NCBI RefSeq assembly: GCF_007830125.1
Contig: NZ_VLLG01000002.1
Location: 1,744,550 to 1,808,549 of the forward strand
Direction of reading: 5' to 3'
Origin: Chitinophaga japonensis
GTDB lineage: Bacteria > Bacteroidota > Bacteroidia > Chitinophagales > Chitinophagaceae
DNA: 64,000 nt
Shown here: in pieces, positions 8,346-16,990 of the stretch
Numbering within the stretch: the first letter of the stretch is position 1
Layout of the letters: every line of letters begins with the position of its first letter
Notes under the pieces: generated by a model
Database searches by the model: none
Seen by the model: only the letters and a program-made list of their open reading frames with translations
What the model was told of the DNA's origin: nothing
Program-made: the position numbers and the translations under genes

Positions 8346-11300
8346 ATGCGAACACCCAAAAAAGCGGTTCCACCTTCCAGGGCGGAGCTATATACATTGC
8401 GGCTGATGATAGGGATCGGCATAGCCGGGATGGGCTATTTTTTATATTGCCTGTTTAACCCGCTGCAGGTAGGGTATGCACCGTTCTACTGGCTGCTGAT
8501 GGCCGGTACCGTTTTCACCTGCCTGCGTATACTGCATGAGTGGTATCATTACTTTTATATTACGGTACCACGCGTACCGCCACCTGGCCGGCCGTTTACC
8601 GTAGACATCTTTACCACCTTCTGCGCCGGCGAGCCCTACTCCATGATCGTGGAAACGCTGCAGGCCATACAGGCTATCCGCTATCCGCATAGCACTTACC
8701 TGTGCGATGAGGCCAATGATCCCTACCTGGCGGAAGTATGCCGGCAGTTAGGCGTGCACCATGTTACCCGCACGGATAAACAGGATGCCAAGGCCGGTAA
8801 TATCAATAATGCCTTAAAGCAATCCGGCGGGGAGCTGTGCGTGGTGCTGGACCCGGACCATGTGCCGCTGCCGGGTTTCCTGGACCCCATCATACCGCAC
8901 TTTAATAATGAGGAGGTAGGTTTTGTACAGGTGGTGCAGGCCTATGACAACCTGCGCGACAGCCTGATCGCCAAAGGCGCGGCGCAGCAGACTTTCCAGT
9001 TCTACGGCCCCATGATGATGACCATGAACCGTTATGGCACGGTGCTGGCCATCGGGGCCAACTGCACCTTCCGCAGAACGGCCCTGGCATCTATTGGCGG
9101 CCATGCAGCAGGTTTGGCGGAGGACATGCATACGGCCATGCAGTTGCACGCCAAAGGATGGAGATCCGTATACGTACCGGAGGTGCTCACCTATGGCCTG
9201 GTGCCCTCCACCTTATCGGCCTACTATAAGCAGCAACTGAAATGGGCGCGCGGCACCTTTGAGCTGCTGGTGACTTCCTTTCCGCGCCTGTTCAGCAAAT
9301 TTACCTGGCGGCAGCGCCTGCATTACGGCACTATTCCTTTCCACTATTTTTCAGGGGTTATTTTCCTCATCAACTTCCTGGTGCCTATACTTTCGCTGAT
9401 GCTGGACCTGATCCCGTTCCGGGTGGACCTGCTGTCCTTTGCGCTCACAGGCCTGCCTTTTCTCAGCGCTACGCTGGCCATCCGGCATTTTGTGCAGCGT
9501 TGGGTAATGGGGGAAAATGAACGGGGCAACCATGTGGTAGGCGGCCTGCTGCTCATTGGCACCTGGTGGATCTACATCCTTGGGCTGGTGTATACCATCA
9601 TGCGTAAAAAAGTGCCCTACATACCCACGCCTAAAGATGACAGCGGGGAGGATAACTGGCGGCTGAATATTCCCAATGCCGCTATTGCCGTGGCATCCCT
9701 TGCAGCGATTGTATATGGCCTATACCGGGACTGGAATCCGTATACCTGGGTGATGGCCGGTATTGCGGCTATGAACTGCGCTATTATGCTGTTCAATATT
9801 GCGGTTAGCCGTCAGCGTGACCTACGGCGGCTAAGGGCCAGGGTAGCGGTGATAAAGTTGGCCTTTATCTACTGGCTGCAGGTCAAGCAGCAGCTCTGGC
9901 ATTTGAGACATGGCCTGTACACCGGCATCCGCAGGTTTGCCCTGCTGCTGATCCTGTTTGTTTCCTTCACGGCCCTGTATTTCCTGACCGGCGCGTCCAG
10001 GTTGCCGGAACCGGTAACGGTGCAAACAAAGGAGCGTTCTGTTTTCTATACCGGCATTTTCAGTCCTGCAGCCCCGGGCGGTCGTACCTCCCTGCAGCAT
10101 GTGTATGATTACCAGCGCAGGTATAACACGCATTTTGGCATTATATCATTATACATTCCATGGGGTGATGAGGAACGCTGCTATGTACCGCAGCAGTTGC
10201 TGGACTCCATTTATAACAACGGCTCTTATCCCATGATCACCTGGGAGCCCTGGGCGGCGCTATTCCGGCAGGCGGCCGGCCATGAACAGCTATCCTCCGA
10301 AAAGAAGATGCTGGCCCGGATCACCGAAGGGGCTTTTGACCGTTACCTGCTCAAGTTTGCCGAACAGTTGCGGGACCTGCACCGCCCGGTGTACCTGCGC
10401 TTTGCGCACGAAATGGATAATCCTTCCTATCCCTGGTCCGCCGCCGGGGAGAATACCCCGGAAGAGTTCCGGGCCGCCTGGCGCCATGTGCATGATCTTT
10501 TTATACAGCATAAGGCCTATAATGTAATGTGGGTATGGAGCCCCTGGAAACCGGGCGCAATAGACGATTATTTTCCCGGCCATGGCTATGTGGACTGGAT
10601 AGGCGTGACCTGCCTGAATTATGGCGCCCTCAATCCCGATGGCAACGATTATACGTTTAAACAGTTGTATGCGCCCTTTCACCGGCACCCGCTTTTCCGT
10701 GCAGGCCTGCCCGTGATGGTGGCGGAAACCGGCTCCCTGGGCCCGCCCGGCAGCCAGGAGCAATGGCTGAATGGCGCCTTCGCGGCTATTCAGCAGGAGT
10801 TCCCGGAAATAAAAGCGACGGTGCTGTTTAACTCGGATATAGACAGCAATGTACCGGGTGCGCCCGGCAGCGGTGTGCTGAACTGGAAGCTGCGCGACCA
10901 GGCCGCCTGTTTTACCCTGGCTACAGCAAAGTTCCGTGCAGGCAGCGGTCAACCGTCTCCGGGAAAGCACAGCGCCATACCCGCCCTGGCTGTGTATGAC
11001 AGCCCGGACCGGCAGCGGTTGCACCTTATGGATACCATCCGCGGCATGCACTATGAAAAAGGCCGGCACTGGTACCGGAATTTCCATGCGCTGACCCGGC
11101 GGGAGATAGAAAAGGACCTGACCGCCATGCAGCGCCTGGGCGTAAATGTGATCCGGCGTACCGGCCCCGGCGTGTACGACCGGAATATCCTGTCCGTGGC
11201 AAAGGACCTGCACATGAAAGTGCATTACAGCTTTCATATTCCCGGGCCGGATGCCGCCGGTAATATACCTGCACCGGATGCGCTGGCGGAGGAGATCATG

Positions 11301-12137
11301 CACACCGTAAAAGCCCTGAAAGACGATAAAAGCATTATGGCCTGGAACATTGGCGATACCCTGTGGCAGCAACTGGCCGCCCGGTTTCCACAACCGGCAG
11401 CGCTGTATCCGCAGCAGGCGTACATGGCCTGGCTGAAGAAGCTGCTGATCCGTATAAAGCGGGCAGACCCCTACCGGCCGGTGACCATGGATGTAAGCAT
11501 GAATGAGCGGCTGGCGGCTACTATACGGCGGCTGCAGCGCCAGTTGCCGGAGGTGGACGCATTCGGGTTGATCATTAACAGCGACACCGCCGGCATTGCA
11601 CAGATCAAGGCTTTGGCGGCGCCCTGCTTCATCAGCCAGGTATCAGTGCCGCATTACCTGCAGTTGCCTGCAAGTACCGGCGCTGTTTTCATTGGCTCCT
11701 GGCAGGATGCCGGCGAACGGGGACACCTGGCTTTTAATGGTATTGTGGACCACTGGGGAAGGTACAAGCCCGCCTATTACCAGTTGGGTGCGCGCTGGGG
11801 CCTGCCTGCCGGTACGGCGTTGCTGCCGGAGGTGCAGGTACTACGGCCGGCGGCGCTTACAAAGCCTGGCGAAGCGCTCACCTACCGCGCCCTGCTGCGC
11901 AGGCAACAGCAATGGACGCTGGCGGCTGACCGTGCGGGTCAGGACGTCCGGTTTGAATGGAGACTGGTAAGGACCAATTACTGGGGCCAGGCCGTGGCCA
12001 TGAAGCAGGTAGGCAGCGGGCCTTCCCTGAAGCTGCAGATACCGGAAAACCCGGCTGCCTGCCGGCTATACCTGGTAGCGACCAAGGGAGAAGACGTGAC
12101 CACGGCATTGGTGCCGCTGCAGATAGCAGTGAGGTAA
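8346..12137 (+). CDS. GT2 polysaccharide synthase fused to GH26-like and degenerate GH domains (copy 2)
   Basis: This 1263-residue paralog of the fusion at 3246-6932 has the same domain order: two transmembrane segments, GT2 domain, transmembrane bundle, GH26-like domain and a degenerate GH2/GH5-like domain. The ATG at 8346 is chosen because it matches the paralog's N-terminus; an in-frame ATG at 8289 would overlap the upstream gene. The GH26-like domain looks complete, with H688-E689 in RFAHEMD and E794 in VMVAETG, unlike copy 1. The C-terminal domain again has Thr1005 and Gln1098 where the lipoprotein has catalytic Glu. GT2 signatures, including QQLKW, match copy 1. A differing GH26 module points to divergence after duplication. 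Confidence 0.85.
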   Translation: MRTPKKAVPPSRAELYTLRLMIGIGIAGMGYFLYCLFNPLQVGYAPFYWLLMAGTVFTCLRILHEWYHYFYITVPRVPPPGRPFTVDIFTTFCAGEPYSMIVETLQAIQAIRYPHSTYLCDEANDPYLAEVCRQLGVHHVTRTDKQDAKAGNINNALKQSGGELCVVLDPDHVPLPGFLDPIIPHFNNEEVGFVQVVQAYDNLRDSLIAKGAAQQTFQFYGPMMMTMNRYGTVLAIGANCTFRRTALASIGGHAAGLAEDMHTAMQLHAKGWRSVYVPEVLTYGLVPSTLSAYYKQQLKWARGTFELLVTSFPRLFSKFTWRQRLHYGTIPFHYFSGVIFLINFLVPILSLMLDLIPFRVDLLSFALTGLPFLSATLAIRHFVQRWVMGENERGNHVVGGLLLIGTWWIYILGLVYTIMRKKVPYIPTPKDDSGEDNWRLNIPNAAIAVASLAAIVYGLYRDWNPYTWVMAGIAAMNCAIMLFNIAVSRQRDLRRLRARVAVIKLAFIYWLQVKQQLWHLRHGLYTGIRRFALLLILFVSFTALYFLTGASRLPEPVTVQTKERSVFYTGIFSPAAPGGRTSLQHVYDYQRRYNTHFGIISLYIPWGDEERCYVPQQLLDSIYNNGSYPMITWEPWAALFRQAAGHEQLSSEKKMLARITEGAFDRYLLKFAEQLRDLHRPVYLRFAHEMDNPSYPWSAAGENTPEEFRAAWRHVHDLFIQHKAYNVMWVWSPWKPGAIDDYFPGHGYVDWIGVTCLNYGALNPDGNDYTFKQLYAPFHRHPLFRAGLPVMVAETGSLGPPGSQEQWLNGAFAAIQQEFPEIKATVLFNSDIDSNVPGAPGSGVLNWKLRDQAACFTLATAKFRAGSGQPSPGKHSAIPALAVYDSPDRQRLHLMDTIRGMHYEKGRHWYRNFHALTRREIEKDLTAMQRLGVNVIRRTGPGVYDRNILSVAKDLHMKVHYSFHIPGPDAAGNIPAPDALAEEIMHTVKALKDDKSIMAWNIGDTLWQQLAARFPQPAALYPQQAYMAWLKKLLIRIKRADPYRPVTMDVSMNERLAATIRRLQRQLPEVDAFGLIINSDTAGIAQIKALAAPCFISQVSVPHYLQLPASTGAVFIGSWQDAGERGHLAFNGIVDHWGRYKPAYYQLGARWGLPAGTALLPEVQVLRPAALTKPGEALTYRALLRRQQQWTLAADRAGQDVRFEWRLVRTNYWGQAVAMKQVGSGPSLKLQIPENPAACRLYLVATKGEDVTTALVPLQIAVR

Positions 12138-12199
12138 AAGGTGGTGTGCACCCCCCTGTTTGATAGCTCCGGTTGTATTTAGTAATAAAGAGTATCGGT

Positions 12200-12406
12200 A
12201 TGCCATCCAAACAAAGATTAAGGCCCATCCCTTTGGGCTTCAAAATTACCAGGTCCGCCAGGATTGCTGGCTTACTGTGTATGCTGTTTATCATCTACAA
12301 GGGAGCGGTGAAAGCAGTGCAGCAGCATGATGCCAATGCGGCAAAAGTAGCAGGGATGCTGGCGGTGCTGCTGGTATTGGCGGTCATTATAAGACGTAAG
12401 AAATAA
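12200..12406 (+). CDS. Small hypothetical membrane protein
   Basis: A short reading frame of 68 codons if it starts at the ATG at 12200; an upstream in-frame ATG at 12173 would add nine residues. It has two hydrophobic segments (around IAGLLCMLFIIY and VAGMLAVLLVLAVII) and ends in RRKK, so it would be a small two-helix inner membrane protein. No family is recognised. It follows the second synthase gene by about 60 bp and its stop codon lies at the edge of a heptad repeat array. Coding status is plausible but unproven. Confidence 0.5.
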   Translation: MPSKQRLRPIPLGFKITRSARIAGLLCMLFIIYKGAVKAVQQHDANAAKVAGMLAVLLVLAVIIRRKK

Positions 12407-12478
12407 GAAGTAGGAAGTAAGATGTGGGTAATCCTACTTCCTACTTCCTATTTCTTACTTCCTACCTCCTACTCCTCC
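12404..12478. repeat. Intergenic heptad repeat array (GTAGGAA/GTAAGAA flavour)
   Basis: About ten 7-bp units of the type AGAAGTA / GGAAGTA on the left, then their complement CTACTTC / TTACTTC on the right, so the array can fold back on itself. It lies between the 3' ends of two convergent small genes and contains the stop codons of both. The same flavour recurs at 36580-36628 and 38151-38261. Confidence 0.75.
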
Positions 12479-12795
12479 GGTTTATCACGTAATTCAGACT
12501 CCTTCAGGTATATTTTCTTTCCTTTTTCGTCCACATAATACTTGCGGTCCTTTTTATTGATATATACCGTCTGGCCATCCGGGCCTACCTTGCCCTTATA
12601 TACATTATCTGTGATCCGGGAAGCGCCTTTTACCGCTACGGAGGCGGTTTTCTGGCCTATTTTCTTACCTGTTTTGCCTACCTTCTTTACTGCCGTGTCA
12701 ATACCCTGCCCGCGGCTTTCCGTAGCCGCAAGGGTGGCACATATGCCGATAGCGGCTGCAAAGAGCAGGAGCTGTATTTTTCTCATGGTATTCAT
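12469..12795 (-). CDS. Small secreted basic hypothetical protein
   Basis: A protein of about 108 residues starting MNTMRK, with a Sec-type signal peptide of about 25 residues ending near ESRGQG. The mature part is rich in Lys and Gly (KKVGKTGKKIGQK) and carries a repeated YxNKKDRKYYVDEKGKK stretch, which may form a short beta motif. A start three codons later at 12786 is also possible. No family is recognised with confidence. The gene points towards the small gene at 12200 and its stop codon lies within the heptad repeat. Confidence 0.6.
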   Translation of the reverse strand: MNTMRKIQLLLFAAAIGICATLAATESRGQGIDTAVKKVGKTGKKIGQKTASVAVKGASRITDNVYKGKVGPDGQTVYINKKDRKYYVDEKGKKIYLKESELRDKPEE

Positions 12796-12976
12796 AACTG
12801 TAATTTTTTTAAAGTTACTGTTTGGAGAGAACAAACCAAGAATAATGCCAGTCTCTTACCCTAATTTAAACATATACATTATGATAATGTTTGTACATCC
12901 ATGTAATTTATACAAGTGAAATGAGTTTTTTTGTCTAACTTAAGCATATAGAATATATGATAATGTATTTTGAACA

Positions 12977-14566
12977 ATGCCAATTTCAAGAAGAGCATTT
13001 TTAACTACCGCCGGTAAAACGGCTTTTGCCGCCTACCCGGCCATGATGGCGTTAGGATTACTACGGTCAGCCCCGGCACATGCTTTCGAGCTAAGTGGCA
13101 ATGGAAACAACAAGCACATCATTATTTTAGGAGCAGGTCTTGCTGGTATGACAGCCGCCTATGAATTAAGCAAGCTGGGCTACCGCTGTACCCTGCTCGA
13201 AGCCAGGAACCGCACGGGGGGCCGCTGTTGGAGCATCCGCAAAGGCGCTGCCCTGCAGGAAACGGAGCAGCCGCTGCAAACCGCCACTTTCGACGACGGC
13301 TTATATTTCAATGCAGGCCCCTCCCGCATTCCCCACCATCATGCGTTAACGTTACACTACTGCAAAGAGCTGGGCGTACCCCTGCAGGTGTATAATAATA
13401 TCAACGAAGCGGCCTACTACTTCAGCGAAGGCAAGGGACCCCTGTCCAATAAAAAAGTGAGGATACGCGAAATACATAACGACTTACGCGGCTATATGAC
13501 CGAAATGCTGGCAAAGGCCATTGACCAGCACCAGGTGGATGCCGGCCTTACCAAAGAGGATGCGCAGAAGATCATTGAATACCTGCGGGCAGAAGGCGGC
13601 CTGGATATAGACAAGCTGTACAAAGCCTCCAGCCGCCGCGGGTATACTGCGCCGCCGGGAGCAGGAGCGCAGGTAGGAACGATTGCCGACCCTTACCGGC
13701 TGGCGGATATTATCAGCTCCGGCCTGATGGACCCTGACTTTTATAACGTGGCGGAATATACGTACGAGCTGCAGATGACCATGTTCCAGGCTATCGGTGG
13801 TATGGACAGGATCGCTGCGGCGCTGGAAAAGAAAGTGGCGCCCATGATCCGCCTGGGCTGCAAGGTAAGCGCCATTCACAACCAGGCTGAAGGCGTGCGG
13901 GTTACCTACCGGGATAAGAACGGGGAAAAACAGCTCTCCGGCGATATCTGCATCTGCACCATTCCCCTGCCGGTATTGAGCAATATTGATCATAACTTTT
14001 CGTCGGACGTAAGCCGCGCTATCGATTATATACCTTATATGACCACCGGCAAAATGGGGCTGCAGTTCAAACGCCGCTTCTGGGAAGAGGATGAGGGCAT
14101 TTACGGCGGCATTACGCATACCAACAATGAGCTGACGCAGATCTTCTATCCCTCCAATGATTACCTGGGAAAGAAAGGCATACTGATCGGCTATTATAAT
14201 TTTTATGAAACCGCCGCTAAAGTAGGCGCGCTATCCCTGGAGCAGCGGCGGCAACTGGCCCTGGAAAAAGGCGGTATGATACACCCGCAGTACGCAAAAG
14301 AGTTTGAGACCGGTTTTTCCATTGCCTGGCATAAAACACCATACAGCCTGGGCGGCTGGGCACTGTATAACTCCGAAACCCGGCAGACGTTCTATAAGGC
14401 GCTGCTGCAGCCGGAGAAGCAGGTATACTTTGCCGGGGAGCATATGACCCACCTCAACGCCTGGATGGCCGGCGCATTTGAATCGGCCAGGAGCGTGGTA
14501 GCGGCGGTGCACGCCCGGGTGGCGGAACAAAGGCTGGCGTACCCGCCGGCGCACGCAACGAATTAG
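12977..14566 (+). CDS. Tat-type secreted flavin amine oxidase / L-amino acid oxidase-like
   Basis: The 529-residue protein begins with a twin-arginine type leader (SRRAFL, then a hydrophobic stretch to APAHA). An FAD-binding Rossmann motif GAGLAGMTAAYELS and LLEARNRTGGRCW follow, the standard start of the monoamine oxidase / L-amino acid oxidase family. The C-terminal flavin-contact region reads YFAGEHMTHLNAWMAGA. Tat export fits a cofactor-loaded flavoenzyme acting in the periplasm. The likely reaction is oxidative deamination of an amine or amino acid, releasing peroxide and ammonia; the substrate is unknown. It is followed by an aminotransferase that also carries a Tat-type leader. Confidence 0.88.
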   Translation: MPISRRAFLTTAGKTAFAAYPAMMALGLLRSAPAHAFELSGNGNNKHIIILGAGLAGMTAAYELSKLGYRCTLLEARNRTGGRCWSIRKGAALQETEQPLQTATFDDGLYFNAGPSRIPHHHALTLHYCKELGVPLQVYNNINEAAYYFSEGKGPLSNKKVRIREIHNDLRGYMTEMLAKAIDQHQVDAGLTKEDAQKIIEYLRAEGGLDIDKLYKASSRRGYTAPPGAGAQVGTIADPYRLADIISSGLMDPDFYNVAEYTYELQMTMFQAIGGMDRIAAALEKKVAPMIRLGCKVSAIHNQAEGVRVTYRDKNGEKQLSGDICICTIPLPVLSNIDHNFSSDVSRAIDYIPYMTTGKMGLQFKRRFWEEDEGIYGGITHTNNELTQIFYPSNDYLGKKGILIGYYNFYETAAKVGALSLEQRRQLALEKGGMIHPQYAKEFETGFSIAWHKTPYSLGGWALYNSETRQTFYKALLQPEKQVYFAGEHMTHLNAWMAGAFESARSVVAAVHARVAEQRLAYPPAHATN

Positions 14567-14573
14567 TTAGTTA

Positions 14574-14705
14574 GAATGTAAAATGTAAAATATCAAATGT
14601 AAAATGTAAAAGTTAGCGGACATGCCTTAATATAACTTTACGGTTTCAATTGCACACTGCCACCAACTTTTACATTTATCATTTTACATTTAAGATTTTA
14701 CATTT
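14574..14705. repeat. Inverted pair of heptad repeat arrays (AATGTAA flavour)
   Basis: The left arm at 14574-14613 consists of 7-bp units close to AATGTAA. The right arm at 14665-14705 is its imperfect reverse complement (ACATTTA / TCATTTT). The two 40-nt arms could form a long stem around a roughly 50-nt loop, between the amine oxidase stop codon and the aminotransferase start. It may act as a terminator or an mRNA processing site; function is inferred only from structure and place. Confidence 0.7.
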
Positions 14706-14730
14706 TCTATAACCTGTAATATCAACCATT

Positions 14731-15900
14731 ATGTCCGCTATGAATCGCAGAGACTGGCTGAGGACCAGCGCTCTTTTTACAGGCAGCCTGCCTTTCCTGG
14801 CAGGTGCGTGGAATGGCGTAGCCGCCATGTCCGAACACTCCCTGAAGGGCCGTGCGCCCCGGAGGCTTACAGACGCTGAATTTGGCGCACTGGCGCCCCG
14901 CGAGCTGAAAGCCCGCCTGTTTGCCAACGAGAACCCCTTTGGTCCCTCCGCCAAAGCCAAACAGGCTATCATGGACAGTATTGCCAGCAGTTACCAATAT
15001 CCCTTCATGCACCTGAAAGAGCTGGAGGAAAAGATCTCCGCCCATGAAGGGCTGGGAAAAGATATGATATTGCTGGGAGCCGGCTCCTCACCATTGCTCA
15101 CAGCGGCCGGCGTATGCTTTGGCAGCAGCGGCGGCAACGTGATCAGCGGAGACCCGTCTTATGACGATATGCCGGAAAGCGCCGAAAAAGTAGGCGCCCA
15201 GTGGATAAAGGTGCCATTAACGGCGGATTACAAGCTGGACCTGGACGCCATGGAAGCCGCTGTGAATGCGGATACCAAACTGGTGTACGTCTGCAATCCT
15301 AACAACCCCACCGCCACCACCGTGGATACGGACAGGCTGAGGGCCTTCTGCGAGCGCGTATCTCAGAAAACAACCGTGTTCGTGGACGAAGCCTATATCG
15401 ATTACCTGCCGGACCCGCTGGCCGCCACAATGGTGGACGGCGTGAAGAAAGGACAGAACATTATTGTCGCCCGTACCTTCTCCAAACTCTATGGATTTGC
15501 CGGCCTGCGCGTAGGGTATATTATTGCGCAACCGGCCCTGCTGGAAAAGATAGGGAAGGTGACCAAAGGCCCCTGGTCTATTTCCGCGCCGGCCCTGGGG
15601 GCGGCCATCGCCAGCTACCAGGATACGCCCTACCTGCAGGACGCCCTGCAGAAGACCAGCGCCAGCAAGGAATACCTGTACAAAGTGCTGAAGGAGGAAG
15701 GCTATGAATACATTCCTTCTGCCGCCAACTTCGTGATGTTTCCCCTTAAAATGGACGGCGCCCGCTTCGTGGAGGAAATGATGAAACGCGGCGTAGGAGT
15801 GCGCAACTGGGAATTCAATGAAAAGGAATGGTGCCGGATCAGCATCGGCCGCATGGACGAGATGGAGGCGTTTGCCACCGCGTTCAAAGAAATATCATAA
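14731..15900 (+). CDS. Tat-type exported PLP aminotransferase (HisC-like, class I/II)
   Basis: The 389-residue protein opens with a twin-arginine leader (NRRDWLRTS followed by a hydrophobic stretch to about residue 30). A fold-type I aminotransferase follows. The landmarks are NENPFGPS-type substrate segment, the cofactor-loop region VCNPNNPTATT, VDEAYIDY, and the PLP lysine in RTFSKLYGFAGLRVGY. The family resembles histidinol-phosphate aminotransferases, but an exported enzyme is unlikely to serve histidine synthesis and no his genes are nearby. A folded, PLP-loaded enzyme needs Tat for export, which agrees with the leader. A second in-frame ATG at 14740 is an alternative start. Substrate unknown. 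Confidence 0.85.
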   Translation: MSAMNRRDWLRTSALFTGSLPFLAGAWNGVAAMSEHSLKGRAPRRLTDAEFGALAPRELKARLFANENPFGPSAKAKQAIMDSIASSYQYPFMHLKELEEKISAHEGLGKDMILLGAGSSPLLTAAGVCFGSSGGNVISGDPSYDDMPESAEKVGAQWIKVPLTADYKLDLDAMEAAVNADTKLVYVCNPNNPTATTVDTDRLRAFCERVSQKTTVFVDEAYIDYLPDPLAATMVDGVKKGQNIIVARTFSKLYGFAGLRVGYIIAQPALLEKIGKVTKGPWSISAPALGAAIASYQDTPYLQDALQKTSASKEYLYKVLKEEGYEYIPSAANFVMFPLKMDGARFVEEMMKRGVGVRNWEFNEKEWCRISIGRMDEMEAFATAFKEIS

Positions 15901-15919
15901 CCGTACAACAATATTGCTT

Positions 15920-16930
15920 ATGCGAACCATCATTTTATCAATGCTGCTGCTGGGCAGTGCCTGCGCGGTGCGCGCACAGGGCGCCGCTCCTGCTGCGGAG
16001 GCCGCGCCCCGCACCCTTAGCATGGAGGAGTATGAAAAAGCAAAGACCTTCAAAGTAAAGGACCTGGACAACGATACCTATGTAAAGTTTGAAAACACCT
16101 ACGTGCTGGACCGCTACGAAATGCGCAAGCCCTATTTCATTACCGGCGACGACGGGCTGAAGAAACGGGTGGACCTCTACAAACTGCTGGCCAAGGAAGG
16201 TATGAAAGAGCTGGGCACCCTGATCTATTACACCAACGAGAAAGGCGCCCAATACGCCGCCGTGCTGCCCGGCTTTCGCGCCGCCCCGGAGATATGGGAA
16301 AAATACTTCGAGGACATCCATGCTATTGACAAGCAGGAAAAGAACTTTGTGCTCAAGCTCTCTTACGTGCTCTCAAAGGAGTTTGGCTTCCAGCAGTACA
16401 AAGCGGCCAACCAGGGCCGCAACCTGAAGGATGAGGAAGCCACCTACAGCAATAACATCTGCTTCCCCGGCAGCCAGGAAGTAGCGATGGCCGACGGCCG
16501 CAAAAAGGCGCTGCGCGACATACAGCCCGGCGACCGGGTGCTGAGCATTGACCCGGAAACACGTACAGCCACTACCGTGACCGTAAAAGAGCTGGTAGCC
16601 CACGCGGCGGAAAACTATGCCATTACCAGCCTGCTGGTAGTAGCGGCGCAGGAACAGTCCTCCGCTGCCGGCGCCGAGGTGAGGCTGAGCAGCAGGGTGT
16701 TGCAGGCTACGCCCAACCACCCGATGCTGACCACGGCCGGCAAAAAGCCGATCGGGGAGATCCGCACCGGCGAGCAGGTGCTGTGCCTGGACGAGGCTAC
16801 GCAGACTTACCGGGCCTTTACCGTATTCAGTAAAACAGCCGCTGCCGGCGGCGTGCAAAAGGTGTACAACATGGTGACAGACGGCGGCAGCACTTTTATG
16901 ATGAACGATGTAATGGTATTGCAGAAATAG
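15920..16930 (+). CDS. Secreted protein with C-terminal Hint (hedgehog/intein) domain
   Basis: The 336-residue protein has a Sec signal peptide ending near VRAQG. The ATG at 15920 is chosen because longer starts overlap the aminotransferase and lack a signal. Residues about 35-178 form an unrecognised domain. Residues 181-336 look like a Hint autoprocessing module. Its first residue is Cys181 (CFPGSQEVAMADG), followed by IQPGDRVLS and the block B motif TPNH at 264-267. The end reads NDVMVLQK, without the His-Asn of splicing inteins, so N-terminal cleavage rather than splicing would be expected. It lies 19 bp after the Tat aminotransferase and is probably in the same operon. The natural attack partner and the role are unknown. 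Confidence 0.75.
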   Translation: MRTIILSMLLLGSACAVRAQGAAPAAEAAPRTLSMEEYEKAKTFKVKDLDNDTYVKFENTYVLDRYEMRKPYFITGDDGLKKRVDLYKLLAKEGMKELGTLIYYTNEKGAQYAAVLPGFRAAPEIWEKYFEDIHAIDKQEKNFVLKLSYVLSKEFGFQQYKAANQGRNLKDEEATYSNNICFPGSQEVAMADGRKKALRDIQPGDRVLSIDPETRTATTVTVKELVAHAAENYAITSLLVVAAQEQSSAAGAEVRLSSRVLQATPNHPMLTTAGKKPIGEIRTGEQVLCLDEATQTYRAFTVFSKTAAAGGVQKVYNMVTDGGSTFMMNDVMVLQK

Positions 16931-16990
16931 CTGTTTACTGCTGTGTAATTTCAGGAGAAGCGGGTTAACTTGGTAAAAAGTGTGAAGACT

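Noticed and set aside
14731..15900. Histidinol-phosphate aminotransferase of histidine synthesis
   Set aside because: A Tat-type leader and absence of his genes argue against it despite the family resemblance.
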